Assembly: GCA_025997955.1 (NCBI GenBank)
Contig: BNVH01000006.1
Location: 9,919 to 73,918, forward strand
DNA from: Synergistales bacterium
GTDB lineage: Bacteria > Synergistota > Synergistia > Synergistales > Aminobacteriaceae
Length of the DNA stretch: 64,000 nt
Direction of reading: 5' to 3'
A model generated the notes under the pieces. The model saw only the letters and a list, made by a program, of their open reading frames with translations, did no database searches and was not told the origin of the DNA. The position numbers were made by a program, and so were the translations under genes. Shown in pieces: positions 16,837-25,152 of the stretch (the stretch's first letter is position 1; every line of letters begins with the position of its first letter).

Positions 16837-18324
16837 ATGCCTCAGGATATGATGAAAACCGAAATGGAAGCCGAAACGGTGCGACGCCTGCATGAGGCGT
16901 CTTTGCAAATTCTGGAGGATTACGGCGTTGCCTTTCATTCAGAACAAGCTCTGGATGTTTTGGCTCGCGCGGGCGCGCGCGTAGCTGGCGGGCGCGCTTA
17001 TCTGAACTCTGATTTCGTAATGGGCGCGCTTGCGAATACTCCTAAGGATTTTACCGTTTACGCGCGCAATCCGCGGTACAATATGCGCCTCAATACGAGT
17101 GAGCTCAACTTCGCTCCCGATTACGGCTGTTCTTTCGTGCAAGATATTAACGGCGTTGTGCGAGCGGCTTGTTATAAAGATTATATCCGTTTTGCCGCGC
17201 TCGTTCAGTCGCTTGACGTGTTCCGCGTCAACGGCGGTATTCTCGCTCAACCATGCGACACTCCGCCTGAGATTTCCGCGCAAGCTATGGTCTACGCTAC
17301 TCTCAAAATTTCCGACAAATGTATATTTGCCGTCAAGGACAATGCCGAAGCGCTGGAACAGTCATTCGAGCTATGCGAAATTGTGTTCGGGGGGAAGGAA
17401 AAATTCGAAGCGCGTCCGCACACGGTTACGCTTATTTCCACACTGAGCCCTCTCGCTTTTGATGAGAGCTCGATTGACTGTCTGCTGCTCTGCGCGCGCA
17501 GAGGACAGGCGGTCGTCATCGCTCCCGGACCGATGGCCGGAGCGACAGGCCCCGTGAGCTTAGCCGGAAATATAGCGATGGCCAACGCTGAAATTTTGGC
17601 GGGAATTTCGCTGGTTCAGACCGTCCATCCCGGAACACCTGTAGTGTACGGATTTGCCGCAACCACGTCGGACATGGCGACGATGCGAGTGTCAATCGGT
17701 TCGCCGGGATTTACTAAGCAGGCAAAATACGGCGCGCGTCTCGCCAAACTATACGGTCTGCCCTGCAGAAGCGGAGGAGCTCTCACGGACGCCGGTGGTA
17801 TGTCATACCGAGCCGGAGTTGAAAGCGCAATGGGTTTATTCGAGGCTTGTCAGGAAGGCGCTAATTTTATCATGCATGCCGCCGGGATATTGGAATCGTT
17901 CGCCGTGACGAGCTATGAAAAATTTATTCTCGACACCGAGACAATCAGCCGGATGGCGTACTATTTCGCTGATCTGTCCGTGGACGACGACGCTCTTGCG
18001 CTTGAGGCAATAGGAGAAGCGACGGCCGGCGAATCATTTGTAACATTAGAGCACACTCTCGAGCGGTGCCGTGTGGATCCGTGGACGCCTTTAGTACCGT
18101 TGCGCAGCGGGACAGACAGCCTTATCGGCTTAGAGGTCGCAAACGCAGGCAATTTCGCTACTGAGAGATTGCGCGAGGAAGCCGCGCAAAAATGCAAAAA
18201 AATACTCAGCTCTTACAGCAAACCGCCTATTGACTCGGAAACCGAGCGCGCTCTCGACAAACATATGCGCCGCTTGGGCCTGTCGGAAGAATTGCTGAAT
18301 AAGATTTTCGAGATGGATATGTGA
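16837..18324 (+). CDS. MttB-family (non-pyrrolysine) methyltransferase 2
   Basis: Second MttB-superfamily protein, 495 aa, starting at the ATG at 16837 just after the livF stop; GGGAGAAG precedes it at normal distance. A longer frame back to 16726 lies wholly within livF. There is no in-frame TAG. Compared with the copy at 10564..11988 it is about 20 residues longer and clearly diverged (its N-terminal blocks read RRLHEASLQILEDYGVAFH), so the two probably act on different substrates or successive methylation states. It immediately precedes the DUF2284, corrinoid protein and activator genes and may be the main partner of that corrinoid protein. Confidence 0.9.
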   Translation: MPQDMMKTEMEAETVRRLHEASLQILEDYGVAFHSEQALDVLARAGARVAGGRAYLNSDFVMGALANTPKDFTVYARNPRYNMRLNTSELNFAPDYGCSFVQDINGVVRAACYKDYIRFAALVQSLDVFRVNGGILAQPCDTPPEISAQAMVYATLKISDKCIFAVKDNAEALEQSFELCEIVFGGKEKFEARPHTVTLISTLSPLAFDESSIDCLLLCARRGQAVVIAPGPMAGATGPVSLAGNIAMANAEILAGISLVQTVHPGTPVVYGFAATTSDMATMRVSIGSPGFTKQAKYGARLAKLYGLPCRSGGALTDAGGMSYRAGVESAMGLFEACQEGANFIMHAAGILESFAVTSYEKFILDTETISRMAYYFADLSVDDDALALEAIGEATAGESFVTLEHTLERCRVDPWTPLVPLRSGTDSLIGLEVANAGNFATERLREEAAQKCKKILSSYSKPPIDSETERALDKHMRRLGLSEELLNKIFEMDM

Positions 18325-18349
18325 CGCCAAGGGAACAGGGGGAATAGAA

Positions 18350-18931
18350 ATGGAGATACAGGTGGCCGCGGTAGGCGCCGAAAACACAAATAACAAGACC
18401 ATGCGTGAACTAGTTGAAAGGGCTATAAAATACGGGTTCTCGCACGCCTCTTTATTAGATGCTTCCACTCTGACCGTAAGGAGCGAGGTTCGCGATATGT
18501 GCCGCGCGGATAAATGCCAAATGTACGACAAAAACTGGATGTGTCCCCCGGCCTGCAATGACCTGTCCGATAACGCAAGCCGCGTTACGGAATACAAGTC
18601 TGGCCTGATAGTGCAGACGACTGGGATTTTAGAGGACGACTTCGACTACGACTCTATGATGGCCGCCAACGACCGTCAGCAAAAATTGTTCGCCTCTTTC
18701 CGAGACGAACTCAAAGCCGAGTATCCTAAACTGCTCGCGTTGGGCAACGGGTCATGCAGAATATGCGAGGCTTGCGCTTATCCCGATTCTCCGTGCCGTT
18801 TTCCAGAGCGAGCCGTTTCGTCGATGGAGGCGTTCGGACTTGTCGTCAGCGACGTCTGTACAAAAAACGACCTCGGTTATTATTACGGTCCCAAAACCAT
18901 AACGTATACGGGTTGTTTTCTGTTAGTATAA
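18350..18931 (+). CDS. DUF2284 Cys-rich metal-binding protein
   Basis: 193-aa protein rich in Cys: CRADKCQMY...WMCPPACND in the first half and CRICEACAYPDSPCRFP in the second, a layout typical of DUF2284 proteins. These are often found with corrinoid methyltransferase genes and are thought to bind iron-sulfur clusters or another metal; their role is not established. Here it sits between an MttB gene and the corrinoid protein, so a part in electron supply or cofactor maturation for the methyl-transfer system is reasonable but unproven. Confidence 0.85.
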   Translation: MEIQVAAVGAENTNNKTMRELVERAIKYGFSHASLLDASTLTVRSEVRDMCRADKCQMYDKNWMCPPACNDLSDNASRVTEYKSGLIVQTTGILEDDFDYDSMMAANDRQQKLFASFRDELKAEYPKLLALGNGSCRICEACAYPDSPCRFPERAVSSMEAFGLVVSDVCTKNDLGYYYGPKTITYTGCFLLV

Positions 18932-18984
18932 AAATCAATCCGATTTTCAAAAATTCAAACAATCAAGAGGAGGAATATGTAACT

Positions 18985-19617
18985 ATGGCTGATATTTTGA
19001 GTGAGATCAGCGAAAACCTTCAGATAGGCAAAGCGAAGGTAGTGGTCGAATTAGTTGGACGCGCGCTTGAGGAGGGCATTCCGCCGCAGCGGATATTGGA
19101 CGAAGGGCTGCTTGCCGGTATGGGTATAATAGGGACGAAGTTCAAAGCCGGCGATGTATTTGTCCCGGAGGTCTTAGTCGCCGCCCGCGCGATGAACAAG
19201 GGCGCCGAGGTCTTAAAACCCAAACTCGCCGCGGAAGGAATAGCCGCGAAGGGCAAGGCCGTCATAGGCACAGTAAAAGGTGACCTTCACGATATAGGCA
19301 AAAATCTCGTTAAGATGATGATGGAAGGGCGCGGAATAGAGATAGTAGACCTCGGCGTCGACGTTCCCTCTGACCGCTTCCTCGCGTCCGCTAAGGAAAA
19401 CGACGCATCCATCATCTGCTGTTCGGCCCTTCTCACTACAACAATGGGCGAACTGAAGACCGTAGTAGACGCTGTAAAAGCCTCCGACATATCGGGTAAG
19501 GTCAAGGTCATGGTAGGCGGAGCTCCGGTGACGCAGGCGTTCTGCGATCAGATAGGCGCCGATTGCTACACGCCGGATGCCGCAAGCGCGGCCGAAGCCG
19601 CGGTGGGCTTTATTTAG
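18985..19617 (+). CDS. Methyltransferase corrinoid protein (MtgC/MttC type)
   Basis: B12-binding methyl carrier, 210 aa. The N-terminal helical cap domain (about 1-85) is followed by a Rossmann-like cobalamin domain with D100-L-H102-D-I-G105, where the His is the lower cobalt ligand. It accepts a methyl group from the MttB homologues and passes it to the MtgA-like enzyme. Start ATG at 18985 with AGAGGAGGA upstream; a frame back to 18754 overlaps the DUF2284 gene in another phase and is not credible. Confidence 0.95.
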   Translation: MADILSEISENLQIGKAKVVVELVGRALEEGIPPQRILDEGLLAGMGIIGTKFKAGDVFVPEVLVAARAMNKGAEVLKPKLAAEGIAAKGKAVIGTVKGDLHDIGKNLVKMMMEGRGIEIVDLGVDVPSDRFLASAKENDASIICCSALLTTTMGELKTVVDAVKASDISGKVKVMVGGAPVTQAFCDQIGADCYTPDAASAAEAAVGFI

Positions 19618-19625
19618 AAGAAGCG

Positions 19626-21482
19626 ATGGACAAAACGGTAAAAATTTCCATTATAGACAGGCGCGAACCCTTGGAGTGCGCGCCTGGCGTTGTATTGCTT
19701 GACGCCATCAGAAGCGCGGGGGTGGCTATGGAGAGCCCCTGCAGCGGAAAGGGTCTTTGCGGCAAATGCAAGGTGCGGGTTTTATATGGCGTCGCGCCGA
19801 GTCCGAAAGAAGACGAACGGCGGCTGCTCTCAGTCTCCGAAATTGAGTCGGGCTTTCGTTTGGCTTGCCTTCTCAGCGTAGACAGCGATCTTACCATTGA
19901 CATCCCCCATGAAGAAACGGGGCATAAAATCTTGACTTCGGGCACTAAGCCGGATTTTCAGTTTGAACTTTCGATACGCAAAGAAGTCCTTGACGCGCCT
20001 TCACGGTCACCCGACTGTAACAGCCCATACGAAGAACTGCTTGCGGGCGCGGTTCCCTCGCTCGCTAAGATGACTCTGCCGCTGCTTCAGACGCTGACTC
20101 CTTTGGATGGCGGCTACAAAACCTCGGAAAAACACCTTACGGTTGTGTGGGACGGAGATTCACCCCTCGCCATTGAGGCGGGCGACACGTCGGACGCGAT
20201 ATATGGCATTGCCGTGGACATTGGCACCACCACCGTCGCCGTAGCGTTGGTGAACCTGAAAAACGGCGAAGAATTAGGTACGAGCTCAGCCGTGAACCCT
20301 CAAAAAAATCATGGGCTCGACGTTCTGTCGCGCATTGATTACGCGCGGCGTCTGGGCGCGGCGGGGCGCCATATCCTGCAAAGTTTGATAGCGCAGGCGC
20401 TTGACGAAATGGCGGTCTCGCTTTGCGCGGAGTGCGGCGTAGAGGCGCGAAGCGTCTATAGTATCACGGTGGCGGCTAATGTGACGATGCTGCATTTGTT
20501 TCTCGGCATTGACCCTGTGTCGATTGGGGTAGCGCCTTTCGCGCCGGTGTTTTTGCGCGCTCTGAGCGTCAGGAGCTCGGACGTGGGGCTGCGTTCGTTT
20601 CCGTCCGCTATGCTATTTACACTGCCGTCCGTGTCCGCCTACATCGGAGCGGACATCGTGGCCGGAGCCTACGTATGCGGTATGGCAAAACAGAAAGAAA
20701 ACGTCCTTTTTATCGACATAGGCACGAACGGAGAGATTGTGCTGGCCTCAAAGGGCAGGCTTATGTCCTGCTCCTGCGCCGCAGGGCCAGCGCTTGAGGG
20801 GATGAACATCAGCTGCGGAATGAGAGCCGCCGCCGGCGCTATCGAAGATGTCTCGATTTTCTCTGATAGACGCGCGGAAAACGCGCTTCGCCTGAAAGTC
20901 ATAGGGGATGTTCCTCCTGTCGGAATTTGCGGCAGCGGGATTTTGAGCGCTATACGCGAACTCCTCCGCGTCGGGCTTATTCAAAAAGACGGGTACATGT
21001 TAAGCAAAGAAGACCTGACGCCTGACAATCCCCTCCTATCCATTCTCTGCGTTTACGACGGAAAATCCGCCGCGCGGCTTTCCCCTCAGCCACACGAGGT
21101 GGTAATTACGCAAAAGGACGTTCGACAGGTGCAATTAGCCAAGGGAGCCATTCTGTCGGGATTTATGGCGCTTTTGAAAAAGGCCGGGTTGGAGATGGAC
21201 GACGTTCGGCGGGTATTGGTGGCCGGACAGTTCGGGGCTCACCTTCCGGTAGAAAGCCTCACCGGCTGCGGCGTTCTTCCTGATATTCTAAAAAATAGGG
21301 TTGAGTACGTAGGAAATACCTCCGTAGCAGGAGCTTATATGGCCATGATGTCGCGGGTCGCGCGCAAGGAGATGGAGGAGTTGGCGGGAGAGATAGAGTA
21401 TACGGAGCTTTCCATGATGGACGGATATCAGGATATCTTCTTGGATAGCTTGGAGTTTCCAACTTTCAAAAAAAATTCCTAA
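19626..21482 (+). CDS. Corrinoid reductive activator (RACo/RamA-like, ASKHA domain)
   Basis: Predicted ATP-dependent reactivase that returns accidentally oxidised Co(II) corrinoid to Co(I). 618 aa: an N-terminal [2Fe-2S] ferredoxin domain with Cys 39, 45, 48 and one near 84, a linker, then an ASKHA-fold ATPase (AVDIGTTTVAVALVNL, later FIDIGTNGEIVL). This matches RACo-type proteins rather than the [4Fe-4S] RamA of methanogens. The start at 19626 lies 8 bp after the corrinoid protein stop, with a weak GAAGAAG site, so it is probably coupled to the upstream gene. Confidence 0.92.
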   Translation: MDKTVKISIIDRREPLECAPGVVLLDAIRSAGVAMESPCSGKGLCGKCKVRVLYGVAPSPKEDERRLLSVSEIESGFRLACLLSVDSDLTIDIPHEETGHKILTSGTKPDFQFELSIRKEVLDAPSRSPDCNSPYEELLAGAVPSLAKMTLPLLQTLTPLDGGYKTSEKHLTVVWDGDSPLAIEAGDTSDAIYGIAVDIGTTTVAVALVNLKNGEELGTSSAVNPQKNHGLDVLSRIDYARRLGAAGRHILQSLIAQALDEMAVSLCAECGVEARSVYSITVAANVTMLHLFLGIDPVSIGVAPFAPVFLRALSVRSSDVGLRSFPSAMLFTLPSVSAYIGADIVAGAYVCGMAKQKENVLFIDIGTNGEIVLASKGRLMSCSCAAGPALEGMNISCGMRAAAGAIEDVSIFSDRRAENALRLKVIGDVPPVGICGSGILSAIRELLRVGLIQKDGYMLSKEDLTPDNPLLSILCVYDGKSAARLSPQPHEVVITQKDVRQVQLAKGAILSGFMALLKKAGLEMDDVRRVLVAGQFGAHLPVESLTGCGVLPDILKNRVEYVGNTSVAGAYMAMMSRVARKEMEELAGEIEYTELSMMDGYQDIFLDSLEFPTFKKNS

Positions 21483-21496
21483 AAGGCGGTTTTATT

Positions 21497-22303
21497 TTGA
21501 TAATTATAGGAGAGAAGATCAACGGCTCCATCCCATCCACGGCTAAGGCCATAGCGGAGCGGGATGAGGCTTTTATCAGGAACTTGGCGCGGCGTCAGGC
21601 CGATTGCGGAGCGGATTTTTTGGACGTCAACGCGGGGACGACGCCGGATATAGAGCGCGAGACTTTGCGCTGGCTCATTGGTATTGTTCAGGACGAGGCC
21701 GACACTCCAATCTGTATTGATTCGTCAAGCCCTGAGACCATACTCGATATCATTCCGCTCGTCAAGAAAACCGGCATGATCAATTCCGTAAGTGACGAGG
21801 GCGGCAAGTGCGAGCGGCTCTTTCCTCAATTGGCAAAAAGCGATTGGAAGATAATAGCGCTCACCTGCGACGACGGCGGCATACCGACTGACCCGGACGT
21901 GAAATACAAAATCGCGGCCACGATAATTCAAAAAGCGGAGGCAAACGGCATTAAGCGCGATAGGCTTTTTGTGGACGCTCTCGTGAATACCATAGGCACG
22001 ACGCCTATGGCTCATATATCGTTCAGCGCCGCTATTCGCAGAATAAAGGAAACTTATCCAGACGTGCATATCACTTCGGGTTTATCCAACATCAGCTTCG
22101 GGATGCCGCTTCGGAAAGCGATAAATATGAGCTTCCTCGTGCTCGCGATGGAGTCTGGTATGGACAGCGCCATCATGGACCCGACCAACTCAGACATGCT
22201 CGCCATGCTCTACGCCACGCGCGTACTGCTCACCGACGACGAGGACTGCGCCGACTATCTATGCGCGTACCGCGAAGGCCTGATTGGGTCTAAGAAGGTC
22301 TGA
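21497..22303 (+). CDS. Methylcorrinoid:tetrahydrofolate methyltransferase (MtgA-like)
   Basis: 268-aa TIM-barrel enzyme of the pterin-binding (dihydropteroate synthase-like) family. Blocks typical of MtgA and of the AcsE/MetH pterin domains are visible: GEKINGS at the N-terminus, DFLDVNAG, and LSNISFGMP (about 195). It would take the methyl group from the corrinoid protein to make methyltetrahydrofolate. The start is a TTG at 21497, seven bases from AAGGCGG. Last gene of the operon, 14 bp after the activator and followed by a terminator. Confidence 0.92.
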   Translation: MIIIGEKINGSIPSTAKAIAERDEAFIRNLARRQADCGADFLDVNAGTTPDIERETLRWLIGIVQDEADTPICIDSSSPETILDIIPLVKKTGMINSVSDEGGKCERLFPQLAKSDWKIIALTCDDGGIPTDPDVKYKIAATIIQKAEANGIKRDRLFVDALVNTIGTTPMAHISFSAAIRRIKETYPDVHITSGLSNISFGMPLRKAINMSFLVLAMESGMDSAIMDPTNSDMLAMLYATRVLLTDDEDCADYLCAYREGLIGSKKV

Positions 22304-22318
22304 CGAATAAAAAGTTCG

Positions 22319-22356
22319 AGGGCGGCGCAAGTCGCCCTTTTGCTATTGCATTTTTT
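22319..22356 (+). terminator. Terminator; one copy of a 38-bp dispersed repeat
   Basis: Stem GGGCG (22320-22324) with CGCCC (22333-22337) and an 8-nt loop, then TTTT and a second T run (22351-22356). The whole 38-base stretch is repeated exactly at 36571-36608, where it also follows the last gene of an operon. Confidence 0.7.
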
Positions 22357-22413
22357 ATTGTGCCATGTTTATGCCAGTTGCAAAAAATATTAAACAGCTT
22401 CTTAAATAATTAC

Positions 22414-22441
22414 TTGACAAGAGAGAATCTCAAAATATAAT
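22414..22441 (+). promoter_or_regulatory. Promoter of the FadR-type regulator operon
   Basis: TTGACA at 22414-22419, 16-base spacer, perfect TATAAT at 22436-22441; 56 bases before the ATG of the regulator gene. One of the best promoter matches in the window. Confidence 0.7.
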
Positions 22442-22468
22442 AAGAACTACTTTATAGTTGGTTCATTA

Positions 22469-22478
22469 TGGTATACCA
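22469..22478 (+). promoter_or_regulatory. Probable GntR/FadR operator
   Basis: The perfect palindrome TGGTATACCA lies between the TATAAT (22436-22441) and the ATG (22498). It matches the TGGT-N2-ACCA layout typical of FadR-subfamily operators, so the regulator probably represses its own operon from here. Confidence 0.55.
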
Positions 22479-22497
22479 ATTATAGGGGATATTTAAA

Positions 22498-23286
22498 ATG
22501 CCGTCAAGAAAAGAACTAACACAAATACTATATGAAAAGATTAAAAATGGAGAAGTGGCACATGAGGGGAAATTGTTTCCCGAAAGGAAGATAGCGGAGT
22601 TATTGCAGGTTTCGCGTCCGCTTTTACGACAGGCGATTGCTATATTAGAGGCGTTTGGCATTGTAGAAATTCGTGGCCGGGATGGTATATATCTTCAAGG
22701 GCATGATTTGAAGAATGTCGCGGATACCTTACTTTTATTTTCTGATTGGCCATTAGACATTTTCCCTCAGATTTTTGAGATGAGAACAATTCTCGAACCA
22801 CAGGCCGCCAGACTCGCGGCGCAAAGAAGAACCACAGATGACCTTATAAAGATGCAAGAGGCAATACGCTGGATGTGTAGTTCGCAGGGCGGATCTTCAG
22901 ATTCAAGCAATGCAAGATATGCAAAATGGAACAAAATATTTCATTCCATATTGGCGCGAGCTACGCAAAATCAAGTTTTTGTTCGTCTTATGGATGGGGT
23001 GTTGGTTGCGTATGAGCAGGCTACCCTTACATTGGGAAGAGAGAACTTTAATTATTCCAGTGGCATGTGGCCTCCGGAGAGTGTTGATGAGCATCAAAAT
23101 ATCCTGAACGCCATTGAAAGTCAGGACGAAGAGAAAGCGGTCGCGTATATTTTAAAACACTTGGATTTGGCGGCTTTCAGAATTAAAGGCCTTACGTGCA
23201 AATTTAATATAAAGATGCCTGCCGAAAGTATTAAGTGGCGTGGTGAATATCAGGCGGAAAACGAGGAGAGAGAAAATGCAAATTAA
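22498..23286 (+). CDS. FadR-subfamily GntR transcriptional regulator (intact copy)
   Basis: 262-aa regulator with an N-terminal winged helix (about 1-70; FPERKIAELLQVSRPLLRQAI) and an all-helical FCD ligand domain (about 95-235). FCD domains often bind a carboxylate through a metal. It heads the ferredoxin-TRAP-amidohydrolase operon and probably responds to that operon's acid substrate. The end overlaps the ferredoxin-like gene by 11 bp. From base 22767 on, the gene lies in a 1.1 kb segment that is duplicated immediately downstream; this copy is complete. Confidence 0.9.
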   Translation: MPSRKELTQILYEKIKNGEVAHEGKLFPERKIAELLQVSRPLLRQAIAILEAFGIVEIRGRDGIYLQGHDLKNVADTLLLFSDWPLDIFPQIFEMRTILEPQAARLAAQRRTTDDLIKMQEAIRWMCSSQGGSSDSSNARYAKWNKIFHSILARATQNQVFVRLMDGVLVAYEQATLTLGRENFNYSSGMWPPESVDEHQNILNAIESQDEEKAVAYILKHLDLAAFRIKGLTCKFNIKMPAESIKWRGEYQAENEERENAN

Positions 23287-23929
23287 CCAAGAATTGTGTG
23301 TAGCGTGTGGAATGTGTATCAGTCGTTGTCCGGTTGCCGCGATTAAGAAAGAAGACACGCTCGTGCATATTGACCTTGACGAGTGTGTGGAGTGCGGCGT
23401 TTGTAAGCGTTCTCGCGTGTGTCCCAAAAGCGCGTTGGAGCAGCAGGAGCTTACTTACCCTAGGACAATTCGCAGTCTCATGAGTGATGTTCTTACTGTT
23501 GCGGTGGAATCCCAGATATCCGGCAGAGGAACAGAGGAGATGAAAACGAACGAGGTAACTGGACGCTTCAAGGACGGATGGGTAGGCATTGCTATAGAAA
23601 TGGGGCGTCCCGGAGTAGCTACTCGTATGTATGACGTGGAAAAGGTGGCGATGGCTGTCGCCAAGGAAAATGTGGAATTTGAAAAGCAAAATCCTGTTAC
23701 TAGCATGATGTCCAATCCCCAAACAGGTATGTTTAAGGAAGAACTTTTGAATGAACGCGTTCTTTCGGCCATCCTTGAGTTTGTTATTCCCATCGAAAAG
23801 ACTGATGTGATGCTTCGACTGATTCAGGATGTCGCTAAGGAAATACACACCGTTTTCAGTTTGGACATCATGCTAGTAACAGGATTTTGCTTTTCAAATT
23901 CCACATTTTCCTTCAGATTTTTGAGATGA
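23276..23929 (+). pseudogene. Ferredoxin-like protein, 3'-truncated duplicate
   Basis: The first 197 codons are identical to the intact gene at 24422..25141; the frame then enters the inverted junction and ends after about 20 foreign residues (starting MLVTGFCFSN). About 42 native C-terminal residues are lost. Both 4Fe-4S motifs are kept, so a partly functional product cannot be excluded. It uses the native start, overlapping the intact regulator gene by 11 bp. Confidence 0.85.
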
Positions 23930-24432
23930 GAACAATTCTCGAACCACAGGCCGCCAGACTCGCGGCGCAAAGAAGAACCACAGATGACCTTATAAAGATG
24001 CAAGAGGCAATACGCTGGATGTGTAGTTCGCAGGGCGGATCTTCAGATTCAAGCAATGCAAGATATGCAAAATGGAACAAAATATTTCATTCCATATTGG
24101 CGCGAGCTACGCAAAATCAAGTTTTTGTTCGTCTTATGGATGGGGTGTTGGTTGCGTATGAGCAGGCTACCCTTACATTGGGAAGAGAGAACTTTAATTA
24201 TTCCAGTGGCATGTGGCCTCCGGAGAGTGTTGATGAGCATCAAAATATCCTGAACGCCATTGAAAGTCAGGACGAAGAGAAAGCGGTCGCGTATATTTTA
24301 AAACACTTGGATTTGGCGGCTTTCAGAATTAAAGGCCTTACGTGCAAATTTAATATAAAGATGCCTGCCGAAAGTATTAAGTGGCGTGGTGAATATCAGG
24401 CGGAAAACGAGGAGAGAGAAAATGCAAATTAA
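23913..24432 (+). pseudogene. FadR-type regulator duplicate lacking the DNA-binding domain
   Basis: Second copy of the regulator gene from about codon 91 on. It lacks the whole winged helix but keeps the FCD ligand/dimerisation domain. The frame is open from a TTG at 23887 within the inverted junction (LFKFHIFLQ then native sequence), giving a possible 181-aa product. If made, it could titrate ligand or form inactive dimers with the intact regulator; without a visible ribosome site, expression is doubtful. Confidence 0.85.
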
Positions 24433-25141
24433 CCAAGAATTGTGTGTAGCGTGTGGAATGTGTATCAGTCGTTGTCCGGTTGCCGCGATTAAGAAAGAAG
24501 ACACGCTCGTGCATATTGACCTTGACGAGTGTGTGGAGTGCGGCGTTTGTAAGCGTTCTCGCGTGTGTCCCAAAAGCGCGTTGGAGCAGCAGGAGCTTAC
24601 TTACCCTAGGACAATTCGCAGTCTCATGAGTGATGTTCTTACTGTTGCGGTGGAATCCCAGATATCCGGCAGAGGAACAGAGGAGATGAAAACGAACGAG
24701 GTAACTGGACGCTTCAAGGACGGATGGGTAGGCATTGCTATAGAAATGGGGCGTCCCGGAGTAGCTACTCGTATGTATGACGTGGAAAAGGTGGCGATGG
24801 CTGTCGCCAAGGAAAATGTGGAATTTGAAAAGCAAAATCCTGTTACTAGCATGATGTCCAATCCCCAAACAGGTATGTTTAAGGAAGAACTTTTGAATGA
24901 ACGCGTTCTTTCGGCCATCCTTGAGTTTGTTATTCCCATCGAAAAGACTGATGTGATGCTTCGACTGATTCAGGATGTCGCTAAGGAAATACACACCGTT
25001 TTCAGTTTGGACATTTGCTCGAAGGTTGCGGCGGATGGCTCAATTCCTCACAAAAAGATTTTGGAAAAAATGGGAATCTGGTTCTCTCCTAACACCAAAA
25101 TCAACGTGGGGCTGGGCAGGCCTTTATTTCAGGGAAATTAG
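24422..25141 (+). CDS. Two-cluster [4Fe-4S] ferredoxin-like protein of unknown role (intact copy)
   Basis: 239-aa protein. The N-terminus carries two ferredoxin motifs, CVACGMCISRCP (about 8-19) and CVECGVCKRSRVCP (about 39-52; spacing CxxCx4C). It is followed by a conserved 180-residue domain I cannot assign (GRPGVATRMYDVEKV, NPVTSMM). This is the complete duplicate copy; its last 42 codons are unique to it. Next, 11 bp on, is another unknown gene, and then a TRAP transporter. A redox step on the imported substrate is plausible but not shown. Confidence 0.85.
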   Translation: MQINQELCVACGMCISRCPVAAIKKEDTLVHIDLDECVECGVCKRSRVCPKSALEQQELTYPRTIRSLMSDVLTVAVESQISGRGTEEMKTNEVTGRFKDGWVGIAIEMGRPGVATRMYDVEKVAMAVAKENVEFEKQNPVTSMMSNPQTGMFKEELLNERVLSAILEFVIPIEKTDVMLRLIQDVAKEIHTVFSLDICSKVAADGSIPHKKILEKMGIWFSPNTKINVGLGRPLFQGN

Positions 25142-25152
25142 GGGGAGTAAAA

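Larger units (their letters stand above)
22767..25014. repeat. 1102-bp tandem duplication with inverted junction
   Basis: 22767-23868 and 23913-25014 appear identical. The 44 bases between them plus flanking homology (23861-23913) are an exact reverse complement of 23663-23715. The left switch shares 8 bases (TTGGACAT); the right switch shares ACATTTTCC plus one mismatch. Order: forward copy, short inverted stretch templated about 150 bp back, then return 1.1 kb upstream. Removing 23869-25014 restores single copies of both genes. Confidence 0.95.

Noticed and set aside
10564..18324. Pyrrolysine-containing MttB genes
   Set aside because: Both MttB homologues are open throughout with no in-frame TAG, and no pyl genes are in the window.
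22767..25014. Duplication caused by an insertion sequence or integron-like element
   Set aside because: No transposase, terminal inverted repeat or target-site duplication is present; the junction is fully explained by an inverted local copy with microhomology.
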